A stretch of 64,000 bases of DNA from DT-68 sp965263245 (GTDB taxonomy: Bacteria > Bacillota_I > Bacilli_A > Mycoplasmatales > Metamycoplasmataceae). Under the pieces are notes generated by a model, which was not told where the DNA came from, did not search any database, and saw only the letters and a list, made by a program, of their open reading frames with translations. This document shows positions 13,000 through 24,900 of this stretch, piece after piece (positions within the stretch are counted from its first letter, which is position 1; every line of letters begins with the position of its first letter). The translations under genes were made by a program, and so were the position numbers. The DNA lies in the NCBI GenBank assembly GCA_965263245.1, contig CBDHHR010000925.1, forward strand, positions 13,843-77,842. Reading direction: 5' to 3'.

Positions 13000-14254
13000 T
13001 AGAGACTGGTTGAGACTGGTAGAGACTGGCAGAGACTGGTTGAGACTAGTTTCGACTGGTTTGGACGGGTTTAGACCGGTTTTTACTGATTTTTACTGGT
13101 TTCGAATCGTTTCGACTAGTAGAGAGTGGTTGAGATTGGTAGTGACTGGTGGAAACTGGTAGTGACTGGTTTAGACTGGTTTCGCCTGTTTTCGACTGGT
13201 TTCGACCGGTTTTTACTGGTTTCGACTCGTTTCGAATGGTAGAGACTGGTTGAGACTGGTAGAGACCGGTAGAGACTGGTTGAGACTAGTTTCGATCGGT
13301 TTCGACGGGTTTAGAGTGGTTTCGGTTGGTTTCGACTGGTGGAGACCGGTTTTTACTGGTTTCGGCTCATTTCAACTGGTAGAGACTGGTTGAGACTAGT
13401 TGGGACTGGTAGAGACTGGTTGAGACAGGTTGAGATTGGTTGAGACTGGTTCCGACTGGTTTTGACCGCTTTCGACTGGTTTCAGCTGATTTCTACTGGT
13501 TTCGAACGGTTTTTTACTCGTCTCGTTTCGACTGGTAGAGAGTGGTTGAGACTGGTTGAGACTGGCAGTGACTGGTTTAGACTTGTTTCGGCTGGTTTCG
13601 ACAGGTTTCGACCGGTTTTTACTGGTTTCGACTCATTTCGACTGGTAGAGACTGGTTGAGACTGGTAGAGACTGGTTGAGACTAGTTTTGACTGGTTTTG
13701 ATGGGTTTAGACCGGTTTTTACTGGTTTCGACTGGTTTCGACTGGTTTCGACTGGTAGAGACTGGTTGAGACTGTTTGAGACTGGTAGAGACTGGTTGAG
13801 ACTGTTTGAGACTGGTAGAGTCTGGTAGAGACTGATAGTGACTGGTAGAGACTGGTAGTGACTGGTTTAGACTGGTTTCGGATGTTTTCGACTGGTTTCG
13901 ACCGGTTTTTACTGGTTTCGACTCGTTTCGACTAGTAGAGACTGGTTGAGACTGGTAGAGACCGGTAGAGACTGGTTGAGACTAGTTTCGACTGGTTTCG
14001 ACGGGTTTAGAGTGGTTTCGGTTGGTTTCGACTGGTGGAGACCGGTTTTTACTGGTTTCGACTCATTTCACTGGTAGAGACTGGTTGAGACTGGTTGAAC
14101 CTCGTTGAGACTAGTTGGGACTGGTAGAGACTGGTTGAGACGGGTTGAGATTGGTTGAGACTGGTTCCGACTGGTTTTGACCGCTTTCGACTGGTTTCAG
14201 CTGGTTTCTACTGGTTTCGACCGGTTTTTACTGGTTTCGTCTCGTTTCGACTGG
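13000..14254 (+). repeat. Partial third copy of the 3.3-kb HOR unit
   Basis: Matches 9701-10960 (offset 3299) through the 'tttcgtctcg' unit. It then switches into a new unit start instead of continuing into the 'gactgtttcagaccg' tract. The unit is therefore truncated to about 1.25 kb. Private differences include 'ttcgaatgg' near 13231, 'cgatcggtttcg' near 13293 and a one-unit change near 13517. Confidence 0.75.
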
Positions 14255-15180
14255 TAGAGACTGGTTGAGACTGGTAGAGACTGGCAGAGACTGGTTGAGA
14301 CTAGTTTCGACTGGTTTGGACGGGTTTAGACCGGTTTTTACTGATTTTTACTGGTTTCGAATCGTTTCGACTAGTAGAGAGTGGTTGAGTCTGGTTTTGA
14401 CTGGTTTCGACTCGTTTTGACTGGTAGAGACTGGTTGAGACTGGTTGAGACTGGTAGTGACTAGTAACGACTGGTTTAGACTTGTTTCGGCTGGTTTCGA
14501 CTGGTTTCGACCGGTTTGTACTGGTTTCGACTCATTTCGACTTGTAGAGACTGGTTGAGACTGGTTGAGACTGGTAGAGACTGGTTGAGACTAGTTTTGA
14601 CTGGTTTTGATGGGTTTAGACCGGTTTTTACTGGTTTCGACTGGTTTCGACTGGTAGAGACTGGTTGAGACTGTTTGAGACTGGTAGAGACTGGTAGAGA
14701 CTGGTAGAGACTGGTAGTGACTGGTAGAGACTGGTAGTGACTGGTTTAAACTGGTTTCGGATGTTTTCGACTGGTTTCGACCGGTTTTTACTGGTTTCGA
14801 CTCGTTTCGACTAGTAGAGACTGGTTGAGACTGGTAGAGACCGGTAGAGACTGGTTGAGACTAGCTTCGACTGGTTTCGACGCGTTTAGAGTGGTTTCGG
14901 TTGGTTTCGACTGGTGGAGACCGGTTTTTACTGGTTTCAACTCATTTCAACTGGTAGAGACTGGTTGAGACTGGTTGAGTCTCGTTGAGACTAGTTGGGA
15001 CTGGTAGAGACTGGTTGAGATTGGTTGAGACCGGTTGAGACTGGTAGTGACTAGTAATGACTGGTTTAGACTTGTTTCGGCTGGTTTCGACTGGTTTCGA
15101 CTGGTTTTTACTGGTTTCGACTGGTTTCGACTGGTAGAGACTGGTTGAGACTGGTAGAGACTGGTTTCGACTGGTTGAGA
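14255..15180 (+). repeat. Type-A2 HOR segment
   Basis: After 'tggacggg' at about 14317 the unit continues with 'gagtctggttttgactgg' instead of the A1 signature 'ggtggaaactgg'. It then runs through 'tagtaacgactgg' (14461). The same order occurs at about 31.56-32.03 kb and 35.93-36.86 kb (offset 21673). It contains a short inverted repeat (AGTCTC gtt GAGACT) at 14978-14992. Confidence 0.75.
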
Positions 15181-15833
15181 CTATTTTGACTGGTTCCGAC
15201 TGGTTTAGACTGGTTCCGACTGGTTTCGACTGGTTTCGACTGGTTTCGACTGGTAGAGACTGGTTGAGACTGGTTGAGACTGGTAGAGACTGGTTAGAGA
15301 CTGGTTAGAGACTGGTTGAGACTGGTTGAGACTGGTTGAGACTAGTTCCGACTGGTTTCGACTGGTTTCGACTGGTTTCGACTGGTTTCGACTGGTTCGA
15401 CTGGTTTCGACTGGTTTCGACGGTTGGACTTCCGACTGGTTGAGACTGGTAGAGACTGGTTTCGACTGGTTTCGACTGGTTTCGACTGGTTTCGACTGGT
15501 TTCGACTGGTTTCGACTGGTAGAGACTGGTTGAGACTGGTAGAGACTGGTAGAGACTGGTTGAGACTGTTTGACTGGTTTAGACTGGTTTCGGCTGTTTT
15601 CGACTGTTTTCGAACGGTTTTTAATGGTTTCGACTCGTTTCGACTGGTAGACACTGGTTGTGACTGGTAGAGACCGGTAGGGACTGGTTGAGACTAGTTT
15701 CGACTGGTTTCGACAGGTTTAGAGTGGTTTCGGTTGGTTTCGACTGGTGGACACCGGTTTTTACTGGTTTCGACTCATTTCGACTTGTAGAGACTGGTTG
15801 AGACTGGTAGAGACTGGTAGAGACTGGTTGAGA
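15181..15833 (+). repeat. 653-bp extra segment between two 'gagactatttt' words
   Basis: Relative to the long-range copy at 35.9-38 kb, the offset changes from about 21683 to 21030 across this interval, so about 653 extra bases lie here. The word 'gagactatttt' occurs at both edges. The first 400 bp are homogenised Y units with non-10 slips ('ggtttcgacggttggactt' near 15414). The last 250 bp resemble 16.24-16.45 kb ('gttttcgactg', 'tttttaatgg', 'tagacactgg'). The most likely origin is unequal exchange adding one module. Confidence 0.65.
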
Positions 15834-16830
15834 CTATTTTTATGGTTTTGATGGGTTTAGACCGGTTTTTACTGGTTTCGACTCGTTTCGACTCGTTTCG
15901 ACTAGTAGAGACTGGTTGAGACTGTTTGAGACTGATAGAGACTGGTAGAGACTGGTAGAGACTGGTAGAGACTGGTTGAGACTAGTTGAGACTGTTTCAG
16001 ACTGATTTCGACTGGTTTCGACCGGTTTCGGCTGGTTTCGACTGGTTTTTAGTGGATTCGACTCATTTCGACTGGTTTCGACCGGTTGAGACTGGTAGAG
16101 ACTGGTTGAGACTGGTAGAGACTGGTTTCGACTGGTTTCGGCTGGTTTCGACTGGTTTCGACTGGTTTCGACTGGTTTCGACTGGTAGAGACTGGTTGAG
16201 ACTGGTAGAGACTGGTAGAGACTGGTTGAGACCTGTAGTGACTGGTTTAGACTGGTTTCGGCTGTTTTCGACTGTTTTCGACCGGTTTTTAATGGTTTCG
16301 ACTCGTTTCGACTGGTAGACACTGGTTGTGACTGGTAGAGACCGGTAGGGACTGGTTGAGACTAGTTTCGACTGGTTTCGACAGGTTTAGAGTTGTTTCG
16401 GTTGGTTTCGACTGGTGGACACCGGTTTTTACTGGTTTCGACTTATTTCAACTGGTAGAGACTGGTTGAGACTCGTTCAGACTAGTTGAGACTGGTTGAG
16501 ACTGGTATAGACTGGTAAAGACTGGTAGAGACTGGTTGAGGGTAGTTGAGACTGTTTCAGACTGATTTCGACTGGTTTCGAACGGTTTCGGCTGGTTTCG
16601 ACTGGTTTCGACCGGTTTTACTGGATTCGACTCATTTCGACTGGTGGAGACTGGTTGAGACTGGTAGAGACTGGTTGAGACTGGTAGAGACTGGTTGAGA
16701 CTGGTTGAGACTGGTACAGACTGATAGAGACTGGATGAAGCTGGTAGTGACTGGTTTAGACTGGTTTCGGCTGTTTTCGACTGGTTTCAACCGGTTCTTA
16801 CTGGTTTCGACTCGTTTCGACTGGTAGAGC
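15834..16830 (+). repeat. M and N modules, first occurrence
   Basis: The M module is marked by 'ttttagtggattcgac' (about 16047), followed by a Y-rich run and then 'tagacactggttgtgac' (16315). It recurs near 37.08, 43.5, 48.95, 49.86, 54.04, 57.33, 59.35 and 62.63 kb. The N module follows with 'tggtatagactggtaaag' (16503), here carrying 'gagggtag' and 'gatgaagctgg' as private changes. N recurs near 44.73, 49.57, 50.48, 54.68, 57.94, 59.99 and 63.25 kb. M at 15986-16318 matches 37017-37349 at offset 21031 with a few substitutions. Confidence 0.8.
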
Positions 16831-19082
16831 CTGGTTTAGACTGGTAGAGACTGGTTGAGGCCAGTTTCGGCTGGTTTCGACGGGTTTAGACCGTTTTTCT
16901 GGTTTTTACTGGTTTCGACTCGTTTCGACTGATAGAGACTGGTTGAGACTGGTTGAGACTTGTTGAGACTGGTTGAGACTGGTAGAGACTGGTTGAGACT
17001 AGTTGAGACTGTTTCAGACTTATTTCTGTTGGTTTCGACCGGTTTCGGCTGGTTTCGACTAGTAGAGACTGGTTGAGACTGGTTGAGACTGGTTGAGACT
17101 GGTTGAGACTGGTAGAGACTGGTTGAGACAGGTAGTGACTAGTTTAGACTGGTTTCGGCTGGTTTCGACTTGTTTCGACCGGTGTTTACTGTTTTCGACT
17201 CGTTTCGACTGGTAGAGACTGGTTGAGACTGGTAGAGACTGGTAGAGACTGGTTGAGACTAGTTTCGACTGGTTACGACGGGTCTCGACGGGTTTAGACC
17301 GGTTTTTACTGGTTTCGACTCGTTTCGTCTGGTAGAGACTGGTTGAGACTGGTTGAGACTGGTAGAGACTGGTAGAGACTGGTTGAGACTAGTTGGGACT
17401 GTTTCAGACTGATTTCTACTGGTTTCGACCGGTTTCGGCTGGTTTCGACTGGTTTTGATCGGTTTTTACTGGTTTCAACTCATTTCGACTGGTAGAGACT
17501 AGTTGAGACTGGTTGAGACTCGTTGAGACTAGTTGAGACTGGTAGAGACTGTTTGAGACTGGTTGAGACTGGTTTTTACTGGTTTCGACTCGTTTCGACT
17601 GGTAGAGACTGGTTGAGGCTGGTAGAGACTGGTAGAGACTGGTTGAGACTAGTTGAGACTGTTTCAGACTGATTTCTACTCGTTTCGACCGGTTTCGGCT
17701 GGTTTGGACGGGTTTAGACCGGTTTTTACTGATTTTTACTGGTTTCGAATCGTTTCGACTAGTAGAGAGTGGTTGAGTCTGGTTTTGACTGGTCTCGACT
17801 CGTTTTGACTGGTAGAGACTGTTTGAGACTGGTTGAGACTGGTGTTTACTGTTTTCGACCCGTTTCGACTGGTAGAGACTGGTTGAGACTGGTAGAGACT
17901 GGTTGAGACTGGTATAGACTGGTTGATACTGGTTGAGACTAGTTTCGACTGGTTACGACGGGTTTCGACGGGTTTAGACCGGTTTTTACTGGTTTCAACT
18001 CATTTCGACTGGTAGAGACTAGTTGAGACTGGTTGAGACTCGTTGAGACAAGTTGAGACTGTTAGAGACTGGTTGAGACGGATTGAGATTGGATGAGACT
18101 GGTTCCGACTGGTTTCAACTGGTTTCAGCTGGTTTCGACTGGTTTTGACCGATTTTTACTGTTTTTTACTGGTTTCGACTCGTTTCGACTGGTAGAGACT
18201 GGTTGAGACTGGTTGAGACTAGTTGAGACTGGTAGAGACTGGTTGAGACTGGTAGTGATTGGTTTAAACTGGTTTCGGCTGGTTTCGTCTGGCTTCGACC
18301 TTTTTTTACTGGTTTCGACTCGTTTCGACTGGTAGAGACTGGTTGAGACTGGTAGAGACTGGTAGAGACTGGTTGAGACTAGTTTCGACTAGTTTCGACG
18401 GGTTTAGACCGGTTTTTACTGATTTTTACTGGTTTCGAATCGTTTCGACTAGTAGGGACTGGTTGAGTCTGGTTGAGACTGGTTGAGACTGGTTGAGACT
18501 AGTTGAGACTGGTAGAGACCGGTAGAGACTGGTTGAGACTAGTTGAGACTGTTTCAGACTGATTTCGACTGGTTTCGACCGGTTTCGGCTGGTTTTTACT
18601 GGATTCGACTCATTTCGACTGGTGGAGACTGGTTGAGACTGGTAGAGACTGGTTGAGACTGGTAGTTAGTGGTTTAGACTGGTTTCGGCTGGTTTCGGCT
18701 GGTTTCAGCTGGTTTCGACTGGTTTCGACCGGTTTTTACTGGTTTTTACTGGTTTCGACTGGTTTCGATTGGTAGAGACTGGTTGAGACAGGTTGAGACT
18801 AGTTGAGACTGGTAGAGACTGGTTGAGACTGGTAGTGAATGGTTTAGACTGGTTTCGGCTGGTTTCGACTTGTTTCGACCGGTTTTTACTGGTTTCGACT
18901 CGTTTCGACTGGTAGAGCCTGGTTTAGACTGGTAGAGACTGGTTGAGGCCAGTTTCGGCTGGTTTCGACGGGTTTAGACCGGTTTTACTGGTTTTTACTG
19001 GTTTCGACTCGTTTCGACTGATAGAGACTGGTTGAGACTGGTTGAGACTTGTTGAGACTGGTAGAGACTGGTTGAGACTGGT
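16831..19082 (+). repeat. HOR segment duplicated at about 37.56-40.0 kb
   Basis: The private variant 'acttatttctgttgg' occurs at 17018 and again at 37681 (offset 20663). The 'atgagactgg' landmark follows at 18093 and 38847 (offset 20754). At 17701 an 'ctggtttcggctgg' tract runs directly into 'tttggacggg', a junction not seen in other copies and probably a recombinant. A 40-bp shortening near 18590 removes Y units present at 3840 and 8450. Otherwise the register is clean. Confidence 0.75.
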
Positions 19083-21337
19083 TGAGACTAGTTGAGACTG
19101 TTTCAGACTGATTTCTGCTGGTTTCGACCGGTTTCGGCTGGTTTCGACTAGTAGAGACTGGTTGAGACTGGTTGAGACTGGTTGAGACTGGTTGAGACTG
19201 GTTGAGACTGGTAGAGACTGGTTGAGACAGGTAGTGACTAGTTTAGACTGGTTTCGGCTGGTTTCGACTTGTTTCGACCGGTGTTTACTGTTTTCGACCC
19301 GTTTCGACTGGTAGAGACTGGTTGAGACTGGTAGAGACTGGTAGAGACTGGTAGAGACTGGTTGAGACTAGTTGGGACTGTTTCAGACTGATTTCTACTG
19401 GTTTCGACCGGTTTCGGCTGGTTTCGACTGGTTTTGATCGGTTTTTACTGGTTTCAACTCATTTCGACTGGTAGAGACTAGTTGAGACTGGTTGAGACTC
19501 GTTGAGACTAGTTGAGACTGGTAGAGACTGTTTGAGACTGGTTGAGACTGGTTGAGACTGGTTTCGACTCGTTTCGACTGGTAGAGACTGGTTGAGGCTG
19601 GTAGAGACTGGTAGAGACTGGTTGAGACTAGTTGAGACTGTTTCAGACTGATTTCTACTCGTTTCGACCGGTTTCGGCTGGTTTCGACTGGTTTCGACCG
19701 GTTTTTACTTGTTTCAACTCATTTCGACTGGTAGAGACTAGTTGAGACTGGTTGAGACTCGTTGAGACAAGTTGAGACTGGTAGAGACTGGTTTAGACGG
19801 GTTGAGATTGGTTGAGACTGGTTCCGACTGGTTTCAACTGGTTTCAGCTGGTTTCGACTGGTTTCGACCGATTTTTACTGTTTTTTACTGGTTTCGACTC
19901 GTTTCGACTGGTAGAGACTGGTTGAGACTGGTTGAGACTAGTTGAGACTGGTAGTGATTGGTTTAAACTGGCTTCGGCTGGTTTCGACTGGTTTCGACCG
20001 TTTTTTACTGGTTTCGACTCGTTTCGACTGGTAGAGACTGGTTGAGACTGGTAGAGACTGGTAGAGACTGGTTGAGACTAGTTGAGACTGTTTCAGAGTG
20101 ATTTCTGCTGGTTTCGACCGGTTTCGGCTGGTTTCGACTGGTAGAGACTGGTTGAGACTGGTTGAGACTGGTTGAGACTGGTAGAGACTGGTAGAGACAG
20201 GTTGAGAGTAGTTGAGACTGTTTCAGAGTGATTTCTGCTGGTTTCGGCTGGTTTCGACTTGTTTCGACCGGTGTTTACTGTTTTCGACCCGTTTCGACTG
20301 GTAGAGACTGGTTGAGACTGGTAGAGACTGGTTGAGACTGGTATAGACTGGTTGATACTGGTTGAGACTAGTTTCGACTGGTTACGACGGGTTTCGACGG
20401 GTTTAGACCGGTTTTTACTGGTTTCGACTCGTTTCAACTGGTAGAGACTGGTTGAGACTGGTAGAGACTGGTAGAGACTGGTTGAGACTAGTTGAGACTG
20501 TTTCAGACCGATTTCTACTCGTTTCTACCGGTTTCGGCTGGTTTCGACTGGTTTCGACCGGTTTTTACTGGTTTCAACTCATTTCGACTGGTAGAGACTA
20601 GTTGAGACTGGTTGAGACTCGTTGAGACAAGTTGAGACTGTTAGAGACTGGTTGAGACGGATTGAGATTGGATGAGACTGGTTCCGACTGGTTTCAACTG
20701 GTTTCAGCTGGTTTCGACTGGTTTTGACCGATTTTTACTGTTTTTTACTGGTTTCGACTCGTTTCGACTGGTAGAGACTGGTTGAGACTGGTTGAGACTA
20801 GTTGAGACTGGTAGAGACTGGTTGAGACTGGTAGTGATTGGTTCAAACTGGTTTCGGATGGTTTCGTCTGGCTTCGACCTTTTTTACTGGTTTCGACTCG
20901 TTTCGACTGGTAGAGACTGGTTGAGACTGGTAGAGACTGGTAGAGACTGGTTGAGACTAGTTTCGACTAGTTTCGACGGGTTTAGACCGGTTTTTACTGA
21001 TTTTTACTGGTTTCGAATCGTTTCGACTAGTAGGGACTGGTTGAGTCTGGTTGAGACTGGTTGAGACTGGTTGAGACTGGTTGAGACTGGTAGAGACCGG
21101 TAGAGACTGGTTGAGACTAGTTGAGACTGTTTCAGACTGATTTCGACTGGTTTCGACCGGTTTCGGCTGGTTACGACTGGTTTCGACTGGTTTCGACTGG
21201 TTTCGACTGGTTTTTACTGGATTCGACTCATTTCGACTGGTGGAGACTGGTTGAGACTGGTAGAGACTGGTTGAGACTGGTAGTTAGTGGTTTAGACTGG
21301 TTTCGGCTGGTTTCGGCTGGTTTCAGCTGGTTTCGAC
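19083..21337 (+). repeat. Long-range copy of 1630-4005
   Basis: Collinear with 1630-4005 at offset 17452, then 17332. The antisense-open tract at 20093-20437 is identical in its conceptual translation to 2761-3105. Small differences include 'tttcggatgg' near 20864 and a shorter T-run near 20880. It joins 21338 at the same 170-bp deletion seen at position 747. The deletion therefore predates the duplication that made these two regions. Confidence 0.8.
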
Positions 21338-24300
21338 TGGTTTCGACTCGTTTCGACTGGTAGAGCCTGGTTTAGACTGGTAGAGACTGGTTGAGGCCAG
21401 TTTCGGCTGGTTTCGACGGGTTTAGACCGGTTTTACTGGTTTTTACTGGTTTCGACTCGTTTCGACTGATAGAGACTGGTTGAGACTGGTTGAGACTTGT
21501 TGAGACTGGTAGAGACTGGTTGAGACTGGTTGAGTCTAGTTGAGACTGTTTCAGACTGATTTCTGCTGGTTTCGACCGGTTTCGGCTGGTTTCGACTAGT
21601 AGAGACTGGTTGAGACTGGTTGAGACTGGTTGAGACTGGTTGAGACTGGTAGAGACTGGTTGAGACAGGTAGTGACTAGTTTAGACTGGTTTCGGCTGGT
21701 TTCGACTTGTTTCGACCGGTGTTTACTGTTTTCGACCCGTTTCGACTGGTAGAGACTGGTTGAGACTGGTAGATACTGGTAGAGACTGGTTGAGACTAGT
21801 TTCGACTGGTTACGACTGGTTACGACGGGTTTCGACGGGTTTAGACCGGTTTTTACTGGTTTCGATTAATTTCGTCTGGTAGAGCCTGGTTGAGACTGGT
21901 TGAGACTGGTAGAGACTGGTAGAGACTGGTAGAGACTAGTTGGGACTGTTTCAGACTGATTTCTACTGGTTTCGACCGGTTTCGGCTGGTTTCGACTGGT
22001 TTTGATCGGTTTTTACTGGTTTCAACTCATTTCGACTGGTAGAGACTAGTTGAGACTGGTTGAGACTCGTTGAGACTAGTTGTGACTGGTAGAGACTGGT
22101 TGAGACGGGTTGAGATTGGTTGAGACTGGTTCCGACTGGTTACAACTGGTTTCAGCTGGTTTCGACTAGTTTCGACCGATTTTTACTGGTTTTTACTGGT
22201 TTCAACTCATTTCGACTGGTAGAGACTAGTTGAGACTGGTTGAGACTCGTTGAGACTAGTTGAGACTGGTAGAGACTGGTTGAGACGGGTTGAGACAGGT
22301 AGAGACTGGTTCAGACTGGTAATGACTGGTTTCGACTGGTTTCGGCTGGTTTCGACTGGTTTCGACCGGTTTTTACTGGTTTCGACTCGTTTCGACTGGT
22401 AGAGACTGGTTGAGACTGGTAGAGACTGGCAGAGACTGGTTGAGACTAGTTTCGACTGGTTTGGACGGGTTTAGACCGGTTTTTACTGATTTTTACTGGT
22501 TTCGAATCGTTTCGACTAGTAGAGAGTGGTTGAGATTGGTAGTGACTGGTGGAAACTGGTAGTGACTGGTTTAGACTGGTTTCGCCTGTTTTCGACTGGT
22601 TTCGACCGGTTTTTACTGGTTTCGACTCGTTTCGACTGGTAGAGACTGGTTGAGACTGGTAGAGACCGGTAGAGACTGGTTGAGACTAGTTTCGACCGGT
22701 TTCGACGGGTTTAGAGTGGTTTCGGTTGGTTTCGACTGGTGGAGACCGGTTTTTACTGGTTTCGGCTCATTTCAACTGGTAGAGACTGGTTGAGACTAGT
22801 TGGGACTGGTAGAGACTGGTTGAGACAGGTTGAGATTGGTTGAGACTGGTTCCGACTGGTTTTGACCGCTTTCGACTGGTTTCAGCTGATTTCTACTGGT
22901 TTCGAACGGTTTTTTACTAGTTTCGACTCGTTTCGACTGGTAGAGAGTGGTTGAGACTGGTTGAGACTGGTAGTGACTGGTTTAGACTTGTTTCGGCTGG
23001 TTTCGACAGGTTTCGACCGGTTTTTACTGGTTTCGACTCATTTCGACTGGTAGAGACTGGTTGAGACTGGTAGAGACTGGTTGAGACTAGTTTTGACTGG
23101 TTTTGATGGGTTTAGACCGGTTTTTACTGGTTTCGACTGGTTTCGACTGGTTTCGACTGGTAGAGACTGGTTGAGACTGTTTGAGACTGGTAGAGACTGG
23201 TTGAGACTGTTTGAGACTGGTAGAGTCTGGTAGAGACTGATAGTGACTGGTAGAGACTGGTAGTGACTGGTTTAGACTGGTTTCGGATGTTTTCGACTGG
23301 TTTCGACCGGTTTTTACTGGTTTCGACTCGTTTCGACTAGTAGAGACTGGTTGAGACTGGTAGAGACCGGTAGAGACTGGTTGAGACTAGTTTCGACTGG
23401 TTTCGACGGGTTTAGAGTGGTTTCGGTTGGTTTCGACTGGTGCAGACCGGTTTTTACTGGTTTCGACTCATTTCACTGGTAGAGACTGGTTGAGACTGGT
23501 TGAGCCTCGTTGAGACTAGTTGGGACTGGTAGAGACTGGTTGAGACGGGTTGAGATTGGTTGAGACTGGTTCCGACTGGTTTTGACCGCTTTCGACTGGT
23601 TTCAGCTGGTTTCTACTGGTTTCGACCGGTTTTTACTGGTTTCGTCTCGTTTCGACTGGTAGAGACTGGTTGAGACTGGTAGAGACTAGTTGAGACTGTT
23701 TCAGACCGATTTCTACTGGTTTCTACCGGTTTCGGCTGGTTTCGACTGGTTTCGACCGGTTTTTACTGGTTTCAACTCATTTCGACTGGTAGAGACTAGT
23801 TGAGACTGGTTGAGACTCGTTGAGACAAGTTGAGACTGTTAGAGACTGGTTGAGACGGATTGAGATTGGATGAGACTGGTTCCGACTGGTTTCAACTGGT
23901 TTCAGCTGGTTTCGACTGGTTTTGACCGATTTTTACTGTTTTTTACTGGTTTCGACTCGTTTCGACTGGTAGAGACTGGTTGAGACTGGTTGAGACTAGT
24001 TGAGACTGGTAGAGACTGGTTGAGACTGGTAGTGATTGGTTTAAACTGGTTTCGGCTGGTTTCGTCTGGCTTCGACCTTTTTTTACTGGTTTCGACTCGT
24101 TTCGACTGGTAGAGACTGGTTGAGACTGGTAGAGACTGGTAGAGACTGGTTGAGACTAGTTTCGACTAGTTTCGACGGGTTTAGACCGGTTTTTACTGAT
24201 TTTTACTGGTTTCGAATCGTTTCGACTAGTAGGGACTGGTTGAGTCTGGTTGAGACTGGTTGAGACTGGTTGAGACTGGTTGAGACTGGTAGAGACCGGT

Positions 24301-24900
24301 AGAGACTGGTTGAGACTAGTTGAGACTGTTTCAGACTGATTTCGACTGGTTTCGACCGGTTTCGGCTGGTTACGACTGGTTTCGACTGGTTTCGACTGGT
24401 TTCGACTGGTTTTTACTGGATTCGACTCATTTCGACTGGTGGAGACTGGTTGAGACTGGTAGAGACTGGTTGAGACTGGTAGTTAGTGGTTTAGACTGGT
24501 TTCGGCTGGTTTCGGCTGGTTTCAGCTGGTTTCGACTGGTTTCGACCGGTTTTTACTGGTTTTTACTGGTTTCGACTGGTTTCGATTGGTAGAGACTGGT
24601 TGAGACAGGTTGAGACTAGTTGAGACTGGTAGAGACTGGTTGAGACTGGTAGTGAATGGTTTAGACTGGTTTCGGCTGGTTTCGACTTGTTTCGACCGGT
24701 TTTTACTGGTTTCGACTCGTTTCGACTGGTAGAGCCTGGTTTAGACTGGTAGAGACTGGTTGAGGCCAGTTTCGGCTGGTTTCGACGGGTTTAGACCGGT
24801 TTTACTGGTTTTTACTGGTTTCGACTCGTTTCGACTGATAGAGACTGGTTGAGACTGGTTGAGACTTGTTGAGACTGGTAGAGACTGGTTGAGACTGGTT
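21338..24900 (+). repeat. HOR segment; left copy of a 5.53-kb duplication
   Basis: Contains the type-A1 landmark at 22462 and 'atgagactgg' at 23870. The stretch from 21542 to about 24030 recurs at 27071-29560 with offset 5529-5530. Both copies share the private doubled unit 'tacgactggttacgacggg' (21811 and 27340). From 22.4 kb it also copies 9.7-12.1 kb at offset 12699. It is thus a mosaic of two duplication histories. Confidence 0.75.
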
